From Cupriavidus necator A5-1 (GTDB lineage Bacteria > Pseudomonadota > Gammaproteobacteria > Burkholderiales > Burkholderiaceae), in NCBI RefSeq assembly GCF_000744095.1, contig NZ_JQLI01000008.1:186001-250000 (forward strand): a stretch of 64,000 nt of DNA, given 5' to 3'. The number at the start of each line of letters is the position of its first letter. Position 1 is the first letter of the stretch. The position numbers and the translations under genes were made by a program. Shown here piece after piece: positions 25,311 through 31,837 of this stretch. The notes under the pieces are model-generated. The model saw only the letters and a program-made list of their open reading frames with translations, did no database searches and had not been told where the DNA came from.

Positions 25311-25907
25311 ACGTATACGTGCGCTCTGCGCGTGCCGGCACCAGGCGCCGCCGCCCGTATACGCGCACCCACCTCTGCGCGACCGCGTATACCTCGCGCG
25401 CCGGTGTGACCGCCCGGTTTACGCGGCATACGCCAAGCCGTTTCCCAACCGCCGCGCCAATCGTTTACGTCTCCCGCTGTGGATAACCCGGCCCCCAACT
25501 GTGGAAAAGCACGCGGATTCGATGTGGGCTGCCTGGGGCTGGTATGGGGATGCGTCAGGCATAAGTCGGAGGGGCTCCGGCACCGACCTCACCCATATGG
25601 CCGAGTCATCCACCGCGACCAACACTGGACAAGCCTACTTCTCGTTTACGTAAACCGTTGAGCCAAAAGACGTTTACGGGGTTTTCCACAGCGCGGGCGG
25701 GTGTTTACCTACTACCACTATTTGTATACATGAAAAGAAAGACGTAAACCGAAAGAACGAGCCCACCCCGGCGGCCCGAAGCAAGGCTCAGCCGAATGGA
25801 GGTGGCCGTTTACGCCAGGCTTGGGCGAGACTCTTTGGTTTTTGAGGGAAGCGGCGTATACGCCGCCGGGGGGTATACGCAGCACTGATGTGTCGACGGC
25901 GTATACG
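25311..25907. repeat. Cluster of 15 GTATACG/GTTTACG-type sites
   Basis: Fifteen copies of a 7-bp motif close to GT(A/T)TACG or its complement fall within 600 bases, starting at 25313, 25357, 25387 (ends C), 25417, 25426 (GCATACG), 25463, 25644 (as the palindrome GTTTACGTAAAC), 25672, 25703 (ends C), 25734 (ends A), 25743 (inverted), 25808, 25856 (inside GCGGCGTATACGCCGC), 25873 and 25901. Two subgroups share the step pattern of about 30, 30 and 9 bases, close to three and one helical turns. This suggests side-by-side binding of one protein. The motif is only sporadic elsewhere in the window. No gene is convincing in the region. Function unknown. Confidence 0.8.
25478..25690. other. DnaA-box-like sites within the repeat cluster
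   Basis: TGTGGATAA (25478-25486) is the exact complement of the classical DnaA box TTATCCACA. TGTGGAAAA (25500-25508) and TTTTCCACA (25682-25690) differ from it by one base. The stretch 25700-25760 just after is markedly AT-rich for this genome. Sites plus an AT-rich block resemble an origin-type layout, but no dnaA, dnaN or rep gene is present in the window. Confidence 0.5.
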
Positions 25908-26442
25908 CGGGCGCCTGCGGCGCGATGCGCGGCGGCTGCCGGAAGCGCCTGGACCTCATGCATGGGCCGAATACCAGCAAGGTTTCGGTCAGCTGCGGCT
26001 GGGTAGGCGGATGTGCAACATAGTGCATGGCGGCTGGTATGGCGGCTGTATGGCGCCGCCAGCGGTCCCTGAGCGCGATTGAGGTCTGTGGGCTACTCCG
26101 TCCTGCGAAAGACGACGAGAGGCCCTCTACAGCCTCCCAGGGCCCTCTTGCACGCTGCTCCACCCCCTGGCTAGCCCGGAACGCGTCCAGGGCCGTGTAG
26201 AGGCTCCATGAAGCGTTTCCGTCACGCCTTCGGCCCTGCGCGGCAGGCCCGAAGTCTGCGTCACATTGCCGCGAAGCACGGCCTGAAGCGGGCTGGCGGA
26301 AACTACCCCGTAACAATCTGTTCCCGGTGCGCCTTGTCCGACACGGTATCATGTGGCCCGCGGCGTCTTTGCCGGGGCCGTGCCAGCCTGGCCGCCCGGG
26401 ACCGGGACGCCTGTGTTTTATCAACTCGATACGGAGTGAAGC
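25908..26442. other. Gene-free region upstream of HU
   Basis: No open frame here has a recognisable domain, a ribosome site or codon bias like the neighbours. The last 100 bases must carry the HU promoter; TATCAT at 26347-26352 is a possible -10, but no matching -35 was found. The only clear element is the Shine-Dalgarno-like CGGAGTGAAGC just before the HU start. Confidence 0.5.
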
Positions 26443-26721
26443 ATGACGAAAACCGAACTGATCGACGCGATCGCAGCCGGGGTTGACGGTCTGACCAAGG
26501 CCAAGGCGGAACAGGCACTGAACGTGACCCTGTCGGCCATCATGGACGCCGTGGCCAAGGGCGACACGCTGAGCCTCATCGGCTTTGGCACGTTCAGCAA
26601 GGGCGAGCGTGGCGAGCGCATGGCGCGCAACCCGCGCACCGGCGAAGAAATCAAGGTCGAAGCCGCCAAGACCGTGAAGTTCAAGGCCGGCCAGAAGTTC
26701 AAGGACGCGGTCAACCAGTGA
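26443..26721 (+). CDS. hupB: HU-family DNA-binding protein
   Basis: A 92-residue histone-like protein that bends and compacts DNA as a dimer. It matches HU over its whole length: MTKTELIDAIAAG at the start, the hydrophobic core LIGFGTFSKGERGER, the DNA-binding arm with the invariant proline in RNPRTGEEIKVEA, and the end VKFKAGQKFKDAVNQ. A ribosome site (CGGAGTG) lies seven bases upstream. It follows a long gene-free stretch packed with short repeats and is the closest plus-strand gene to them, so those repeats may include its control region. A SET-domain methyltransferase-like gene is on the far side of that stretch. The symbol hupB is by family; paralogues may exist elsewhere in the genome. 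Confidence 0.95.
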   Translation: MTKTELIDAIAAGVDGLTKAKAEQALNVTLSAIMDAVAKGDTLSLIGFGTFSKGERGERMARNPRTGEEIKVEAAKTVKFKAGQKFKDAVNQ

Positions 26722-26819
26722 GCCTGACGGGCTGCAGCACTGCACGGCCCGGATTTGCCTGACCCCGCCATGCCGCCGCCCGGTGCCCGAGGGCGCAGGT
26801 GTGCGCCAGGCGGGGGACG

Positions 26820-26828
26820 TTATCCACA
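26820..26828 (+). other. Consensus DnaA box
   Basis: TTATCCACA, the classical DnaA recognition 9-mer, followed by G. It lies 164 bases before the regular array at 26992-27048, in the gap after HU. Confidence 0.45.
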
Positions 26829-26965
26829 GTAGGGAATCGGAATTTCTGCAGTATCCGCCGCATCGCTGTAGCCGCAGCCACAGCGATCGCGAGCGAAGTC
26901 TTCCAACAGGCGTCCAGCCTTGGCTGTTGCTGGCCTGACCGGGTGCCGCAGTACGTGGGGCTCCC

Positions 26966-27952
26966 ATGTTTGCCCGTCCGCCGCGCCGCAGATCTCCACA
27001 GCGTTATTCACAACGCTTTCCACAGTCGATTCCACAGGTTTCTCCACAGGCATTTTGCGCCGCCGTGGCGCTTGCGCTGCTCAGCGCCTGTACCACCATC
27101 AGCGAAACCGCCCGGCCGCAGGCGCGCGCCCTGCCCGACAACGAAAGGCCGCTAACGCATCCAGGCGCCACGCCGCGTGAACGTATCGTGGAGATTGCCA
27201 CGCAGGAGTGGGCACGCTGGGGCGGCCAGGTGGTGCGGCTGGGCCGCGACGATACCGCCTGCGTCACCTACAGCCCGCTGCCCGCGCCGGAACTGCCCCC
27301 GCCGCTGCCCGAGCCGCCGGAGGTCCCGGGCGATAGGCAGGCCCCCGGCCAGTTCCCCACCAGCGCCGACACCGAAACCAATGCCAACCAGCCGCCGTTG
27401 TCCAACTGCCTGTCCTTCCCCGACGGCACCGGCATGGAAGCGACGCCGCTGGGCTGCACCCTCGCCCGCCGCTATTGGGGCATCGTCGGCGAGGCCCCGA
27501 GCTGCCAGCAGGTGACGCAGGGTGCGTGGGCCTGGTCGGCGGTGTTCGTCTCCTGGGTGCTGCGCAAGGCGGGACTGGACGAGCGCCAGTTCCTGACCGG
27601 CCAGTCGCATTCGATGTACGTGGTGGATGCGCGCGACGGCATCCTGCCCCGACCTGCCTTCCATCTCGAGCCGATGCCTGCCATGCCGCGCCCCGGCGAC
27701 ATCATCTGCGCGGGTCGCGGGCGTGAGCGCTACCTGGAGGACATCGGCGAGATCGGCTTCGGCACCACGCCGATGCATTGCGACATCGTGGTCGCGGTGG
27801 ATCCGGCAGCGCGCATGGTACGCGCCATCGGCGGCAACGTGCAGCAGTCGGTGTCGATGGAAGAGATCGAGCTGGGTGATTCAGGCCGGCTCGATGGCCT
27901 GACCAACTCGCATATGCCGTGGCTGCTGGTGATGCGCAATGACCTGCAGTAG
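26966..27952 (+). CDS. DUF2272-type lipoprotein
   Basis: A 328-residue predicted lipoprotein. The lipobox LLSAC places the modified cysteine at residue 42 after a basic N-terminus, so it should be anchored in a membrane. The mature part matches what is known as DUF2272, a CHAP/NlpC-like cysteine-protease-fold family: an AWSAVFVSWVLRKAGL motif that looks like a catalytic-cysteine-type helix but with Ser/Ala, then PGDIICAGRGR, and HCDIVVAVDPAARMVRAIGGN. No biochemical role is established. The first 30 coding residues are encoded by the 12-bp DNA repeats and read as four-residue repeats (SPQR, YSQR, FPQS, IPQV, SPQA). The start at 26966 is the only ATG giving a signal peptide, though it has no good ribosome site and an in-frame GTG at 27065 is too short for export. 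Confidence 0.75.
   Translation: MFARPPRRRSPQRYSQRFPQSIPQVSPQAFCAAVALALLSACTTISETARPQARALPDNERPLTHPGATPRERIVEIATQEWARWGGQVVRLGRDDTACVTYSPLPAPELPPPLPEPPEVPGDRQAPGQFPTSADTETNANQPPLSNCLSFPDGTGMEATPLGCTLARRYWGIVGEAPSCQQVTQGAWAWSAVFVSWVLRKAGLDERQFLTGQSHSMYVVDARDGILPRPAFHLEPMPAMPRPGDIICAGRGRERYLEDIGEIGFGTTPMHCDIVVAVDPAARMVRAIGGNVQQSVSMEEIELGDSGRLDGLTNSHMPWLLVMRNDLQ
26992..27048 (+). repeat. Five DnaA-box-like 9-mers spaced exactly 12 bp
   Basis: ATCTCCACA, TTATTCACA, CTTTCCACA, GATTCCACA and TTCTCCACA begin at 26992, 27004, 27016, 27028 and 27040, all in the same direction. The 12-bp unit has a nearly constant (T/A)TCCACAG core. The array lies inside the predicted signal-peptide coding part of the DUF2272 gene. 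A similar array is at 62235-62301. Confidence 0.8.
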
Positions 27953-28000
27953 GCAAAAGTATTGTCGCGACTTATCGAGGTGATGATTTTCTTGGTTCGT

Positions 28001-28022
28001 TGATTATTCGCTTGAATAATCA
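28001..28022. repeat. AT-rich inverted repeat between convergent genes
   Basis: TGATTATTC and GAATAATCA form a perfect 9-bp stem around GCTT. It lies between the stops of the DUF2272 gene (27952) and dinB (28041). It may help end transcription from both sides, but neither side has a run of T after the stem. Confidence 0.5.
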
Positions 28023-28040
28023 TTGGGGCCCAGTCGAGGC

Positions 28041-29120
28041 TCAGTCGAACAATTCCAGCTGCGACGTATCCCGGTCGCTGGTCCCTACCCCGACGCCCAG
28101 CAGCCGCACCGGCAGCCCGCGGCGCGCATGCCCTTCGGCCAGCAGGCGCGCATAGACGGCGCGGTCGGGCGCATGGCCACGGCATTCCACCGTGGTCTGG
28201 CGGAAATCCGAGAAACGCAGCTTGACCGTCAGCTTGTCGATGGTGTCGTGCGCCTGCGCCCGCGCAATGCGGCCCTCCAGCATCGCGACCAGCGGCTCCA
28301 GCTCGGCCAGGCACGCCTGCAGGTCGGGCAGGTCGTCGGCATAGGTTTCTTCCACGCTGATCGACTTGCGCTCACGCTCCGGCGACACCTCGCGCTCGTC
28401 CACGCCCCGGCACAGCCGGTAGAGCCGCGCCCCGAAGGCACCGAACTCGCGGTGCAGCCGGTCGGCCGACCAGGGCCGCAGGTCGCCGCAGGTCTCGGCT
28501 CCCAGGCGCCGCAACTTGGCTGCGGTGACCGTGCCCACGCCGTGGATGCGCTCCACTGGCAGCGTGGCGACAAAGGCGTCGACCGCCGCGGGCCTGACCA
28601 CGAACAGCCCGTCGGGCTTGTTCCAGTCGCTGGCGACCTTGGCGACGAACTTGCTCGGTCCCACGCCCGCCGAGACCGTCACCCCCACCTCATCGCGCAC
28701 GCGCTGGCGGATCTCTTCGGCGATGCGCGTGGCGCTGCCGGCGTGGCGGGTGCAGCGGCTGACATCGAGGTAGGCCTCGTCCAGCGACAGCGGCTCGACC
28801 AGCTCGGTGTATTCACGGTAGATCGCGAAGATCTGGCGCGACACCTCGCGGTATTTGTCCATCGCCGGGCGCACGATCAGCAGCTCGGGGCAGCGCTTGA
28901 GCGCTTGCGCCGACGCCATCGCCGAGCGCACGCCAAAGGCGCGCGCCTCGTAGTTGCAGGTGGCGATCACCCCGCGGCGGTCGGGCGAGCCGCCCACGGC
29001 CATCGGGCGGCCGCGCAGCGACGGGTCGTCGCGCATCTCGACCGAGGCGTAGAAGCAGTCGCAGTCGCAATGGATGATCTTGCGCTGGAGCGCGGGCGTG
29101 GCATCAGGCGGGGCGGACAT
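28041..29120 (-). CDS. dinB: DinB, DNA polymerase IV (Y family)
   Basis: A 359-residue error-prone translesion polymerase. The catalytic carboxylates are present: the first motif HCDCDCFYASVEMRDDP and the SLDEAYLDV motif. The finger region RGVIATCNYEARAFGVRSAMA, the helix-hairpin-helix segment IHGVGTVTAAKLRRLG and the little-finger domain (SVEETYADDLPDL onward) follow. The C-terminus SQLELFD is a beta-clamp-binding motif, which fits recruitment to stalled forks. The start at 29120 gives the usual short N-terminus. It lies 52 bases after rarD on the same strand. No clear LexA box was seen in that gap, so SOS control cannot be claimed from this sequence. Confidence 0.95.
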   Translation of the reverse strand: MSAPPDATPALQRKIIHCDCDCFYASVEMRDDPSLRGRPMAVGGSPDRRGVIATCNYEARAFGVRSAMASAQALKRCPELLIVRPAMDKYREVSRQIFAIYREYTELVEPLSLDEAYLDVSRCTRHAGSATRIAEEIRQRVRDEVGVTVSAGVGPSKFVAKVASDWNKPDGLFVVRPAAVDAFVATLPVERIHGVGTVTAAKLRRLGAETCGDLRPWSADRLHREFGAFGARLYRLCRGVDEREVSPERERKSISVEETYADDLPDLQACLAELEPLVAMLEGRIARAQAHDTIDKLTVKLRFSDFRQTTVECRGHAPDRAVYARLLAEGHARRGLPVRLLGVGVGTSDRDTSQLELFD

Positions 29121-29172
29121 GGTGGCCAGGCACCGTATTGTTATCCGTGTGAAGAATGAAGCTGGTCAATCT

Positions 29173-30078
29173 TTAGACTGACTCATTAGTCGGCTGGATG
29201 GCCGATGGCTTCTGCCGCGCGTTCATCCACAGTCCCTCGGCCGCATACAGCGCCAGCGAGATCCAGATCAGCGCGTAGCCGACCTGCTTCTGCGCCGGGA
29301 ACGGCTCGTTCCACAGCCACACGCCCAGCAGCAGCTGCAGCGTCGGCCCGGTGTACTGCAGCAGGCCCAGCAGCGACAGCGGGATGCGGCGCGCACCGGC
29401 CGCAAAGAACAGCAGCGGCACCGCCGTCACCGGCCCCGCCATCAGCAGCAGCAACTGCGTACCCGGTGCTGCGTGGGTGAAGCCGTCCTGCCCGGTGGCG
29501 AACAGGTAGGCCAGCACCGCCGCCGCGATCGGGAACAACAGCAGGGTTTCCAGCGACAGCCCTTCGAGCGCGCCCAGCGCCCCGGTCTTGCGCAGCAGCC
29601 CGTAGCCACCGAAGCTGGCCGCCAGCCCCAGCGCGATCCACGGCAGCTGGCCCGCCGCCACCGTCAGCCAGGCCACGCCGGCCGCGGCCACCGCGATCGA
29701 CAGCCACTGCACCGGGCGCAGCCGCTCGTGCAGGAACACCACGCCCAGCAGCACGCTGAACAGTGGATTGATGAAGTAGCCCAGGCTGGCATCGACCACG
29801 CGGTTGGCGGACACCGCCCAGATATAGAGGAACCAGTTGCCGCACAGCAGCGCCGCGCTGGCCGTGAACGACAGCAACAGGCGCCGGTCGTGCAACACCT
29901 TGCCGAGCCATCCCCACTGGCGCCGCCAGGCCAGGATCAGCCCCAGGAACACCAGCGACCACACCATCCGGTGCAGCAGGATCTCCACCGGCGCGATGCC
30001 GGGCAGCGACTTGATGTAGAGCGGGAGCAGCCCCCAGATGACATAGGCCAGGAGGGCGTAGAGGATGCCGAGTTGCAT
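29173..30078 (-). CDS. rarD: RarD-type EamA family transporter
   Basis: A 301-residue inner-membrane protein with ten predicted helices, the DMT/EamA architecture. The start MQLGILYALLAYVIWGLLPLY and the segment VEILLHRMVWSLVFL match RarD, originally linked to chloramphenicol sensitivity; its substrate is not established. Internal duplication of two five-helix halves is visible (second half around YGLLRKTGALGALEGLSLE). The start at 30078 is the first ATG, with a GGAATTCC-type purine stretch upstream. It is in the same direction as dinB, 52 bases before it, so the two may share a transcript, although no functional link is known. Confidence 0.92.
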   Translation of the reverse strand: MQLGILYALLAYVIWGLLPLYIKSLPGIAPVEILLHRMVWSLVFLGLILAWRRQWGWLGKVLHDRRLLLSFTASAALLCGNWFLYIWAVSANRVVDASLGYFINPLFSVLLGVVFLHERLRPVQWLSIAVAAAGVAWLTVAAGQLPWIALGLAASFGGYGLLRKTGALGALEGLSLETLLLFPIAAAVLAYLFATGQDGFTHAAPGTQLLLLMAGPVTAVPLLFFAAGARRIPLSLLGLLQYTGPTLQLLLGVWLWNEPFPAQKQVGYALIWISLALYAAEGLWMNARQKPSAIQPTNESV

Positions 30079-30170
30079 AGGGAATTCCGGTAGATGCCGG
30101 CGATTCTACCGGCGCCGGCCAAACCGCGCCGCGCAGGTGGGTCAAGGCAGACCAAGTCAGGCCGGCAACA

Positions 30171-30204
30171 AAAAACCCCATGCTCCAGAAGGAACATGGG
30201 GTTT
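30171..30204 (-). terminator. Rho-independent terminator of the TRAP-type binding protein gene
   Basis: On the minus strand AAACCCCATG (30204-30195) pairs with CATGGGGTTT (30182-30173) around an 11-base loop and runs into a T stretch. It begins about 36 bases after the stop at 30241. Confidence 0.85.
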
Positions 30205-30240
30205 GCAGGACGCCCCGGAGTCACCCGGGCGGCGTGCCGC

Positions 30241-31377
30241 TTACAACTTGCGCGCGTAGCTGAACTGCGCGAAGGCCTGCTCGGCCACGTTGAACCAGGC
30301 GGCCTCGTTGTTGCGGAACACACGCCAGTCGTCGTAGATCTTCTTGAACGACGGGTTCTTGGCGGTTTCGTCGGCGTAGGCTTCCTGGGTCGCCTTGAAG
30401 CACGCTTCCATGATCTCCTTGGAGAACGGGCGCAGCTTGACGCCGTTTTCCAGCAGGCGGGCCAGCGCCTGCGGGTTGACCGTGTCGTACTTGGCCATCA
30501 TGTTGGTGTGGGCCTCGATGGTGGCCGTTTCCAGCGCGCGCTTGTACAGCGCCGGCAGCTTCTCGTACTCGGTGGCCGAGGCGTAGAACGACAGCTGCGC
30601 GCTGCCTTCCCACCAGCCCGGGTAATAGTAGTACGGCGCCACCTTGTAGAAGCCCAGCTTCTCGTCATCGTACGGGCCCACCCACTCGGCCGCGTCGATG
30701 GTGCCCTTTTCCAGCGCCGGGTAGATGTCGCCGCCGGCGATCTGCTGCGGCACCACGCCCAGGCGCGACAGCACCACGCCGGCAAACCCGGCGATGCGGT
30801 ACTTCAGGCCCTGCAGGTCGGCCACGGTCTTGATTTCCTTGCGGAACCAGCCGCCCATCTGCGCGCAGGTGTTGCCGCCCAGGAAGTTGACGACGTTGTA
30901 TTCCTTGAAGAACTCGCGCATCAGCTTCATGCCGTTGCCCTGCAGCATCCACGCGTTCTGCTGGCGCGCGGTCAGGCCGAACGGGACGGTGGTGTCGAAG
31001 CACAGCGTCGGGTTCTTGCCGAAGTAGTAGTAGCCGGCGGTGTGGCCGAGCTGCACGGTGTTGTTCTGCACCGCGTCCAGCACCTGCAGGCCCGGCACCA
31101 GTTCGCCGGCGGCGAAGACCTTGATATTGAACTTGCCGTCGGTCAGTTCCTTCACGCGCGTGGACAGCAGTTCGGCGCCGCCGAAGATGGTGTCGAGCGA
31201 CTTGGGGAAGCTCGAGGCCAGGCGCCATTCCACGGCGGGGTTGCTGCCGACCACGGCCGGCGCTGCCGGGCCGCTGGCGGCAGCGGGCGCTGCCTTTTGT
31301 TCACCCTTGCCGCACGCGGCCAGTGCCCCGGTTGCGGCCACGGCCGACGCTTTCAACAGAAAGGAACGACGTTCCAT
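30241..31377 (-). CDS. TRAP-type (DctP-like) solute-binding lipoprotein
   Basis: A 378-residue extracytoplasmic solute receptor of the DctP family, which usually delivers organic or 2-oxo acids to a TRAP transporter. The N-terminus has both an RRSF start and the lipobox LAAC (Cys near residue 22), so it is probably a lipoprotein and perhaps Tat-exported. Fold marks are WRLASSFPKSLDTIFGGAE, FEL-type GELVPGLQVLDAVQ, and the ligand-arginine segment GLKYRIAGFAG. Aromatic-rich YYYYPGWWEGSAQLSFYAS resembles the branch that dimerises and binds alpha-keto acids. GGAG lies upstream of 31377. No membrane subunits (DctQ, DctM) are adjacent, so it is an orphan receptor. A TATAAT-like -10 lies at 31637-31632 on this strand. 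Confidence 0.9.
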   Translation of the reverse strand: MERRSFLLKASAVAATGALAACGKGEQKAAPAAASGPAAPAVVGSNPAVEWRLASSFPKSLDTIFGGAELLSTRVKELTDGKFNIKVFAAGELVPGLQVLDAVQNNTVQLGHTAGYYYFGKNPTLCFDTTVPFGLTARQQNAWMLQGNGMKLMREFFKEYNVVNFLGGNTCAQMGGWFRKEIKTVADLQGLKYRIAGFAGVVLSRLGVVPQQIAGGDIYPALEKGTIDAAEWVGPYDDEKLGFYKVAPYYYYPGWWEGSAQLSFYASATEYEKLPALYKRALETATIEAHTNMMAKYDTVNPQALARLLENGVKLRPFSKEIMEACFKATQEAYADETAKNPSFKKIYDDWRVFRNNEAAWFNVAEQAFAQFSYARKL

Positions 31378-31837
31378 CTCCACTTCTCCTCTTATAGATA
31401 TTGATTCGGATGCGGGCGCGCGGCTCGCATGAGGCCACGCACCAGACCGTGACGCACCGGCCGCCGGGGTACGGTGGCCTGCGCAACGCTGTGCCTGTTG
31501 CGAACGGGCACGGCGGTGTGCCCCCCAGTGCCGGACACTGGTCGCGGCAGCCACGGACTTGTCCGCCCAGTCGTGATCGGAAAAGCGGCGCGCGCGGCGA
31601 GGGCTGTCTTACCCGAAAGACAAGCCAGCCGATTATAGCGGTGGCCCTTTCGCCACGGGGCCCTGCGCAAGTGCGGGTTTTCGCTAGTCGATCACGCCAG
31701 TCCCAAGTGCTTTTCGCATTGTGAGACGAGCAACACTACGATGGATTTTGTAACCCGGCTTGCGGTCAAATGAACCGGCTGATAAAAAACAGACCCCACC
31801 CCCCGGAGGGTTTGTCTGCTCCGGCCACCATTGCTGC
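31378..31837. other. Intergenic region between divergent binding-protein and barrel-lipoprotein genes
   Basis: No convincing gene is present. The minus strand has TATAAT at 31637-31632, a candidate -10 for the TRAP-type gene, with no good -35. The plus side near 31774-31815 holds a GATAAAAAACAG stretch followed by CCCCACCCCCCGGAGGG, which could form a small stem. Confidence 0.4.

Noticed and set aside
25644..25655. GTTTACGTAAAC as a classical ParB parS site
   Set aside because: It differs from the known chromosomal parS consensus with a central CACGTG, and there is no parAB nearby. Kept only as part of the repeat cluster.
25810..26967. 385-codon minus-strand open frame across the gene-free region and HU
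   Set aside because: It runs antisense through HU, which is certain, and its codon use and composition are unlike those of neighbouring genes.
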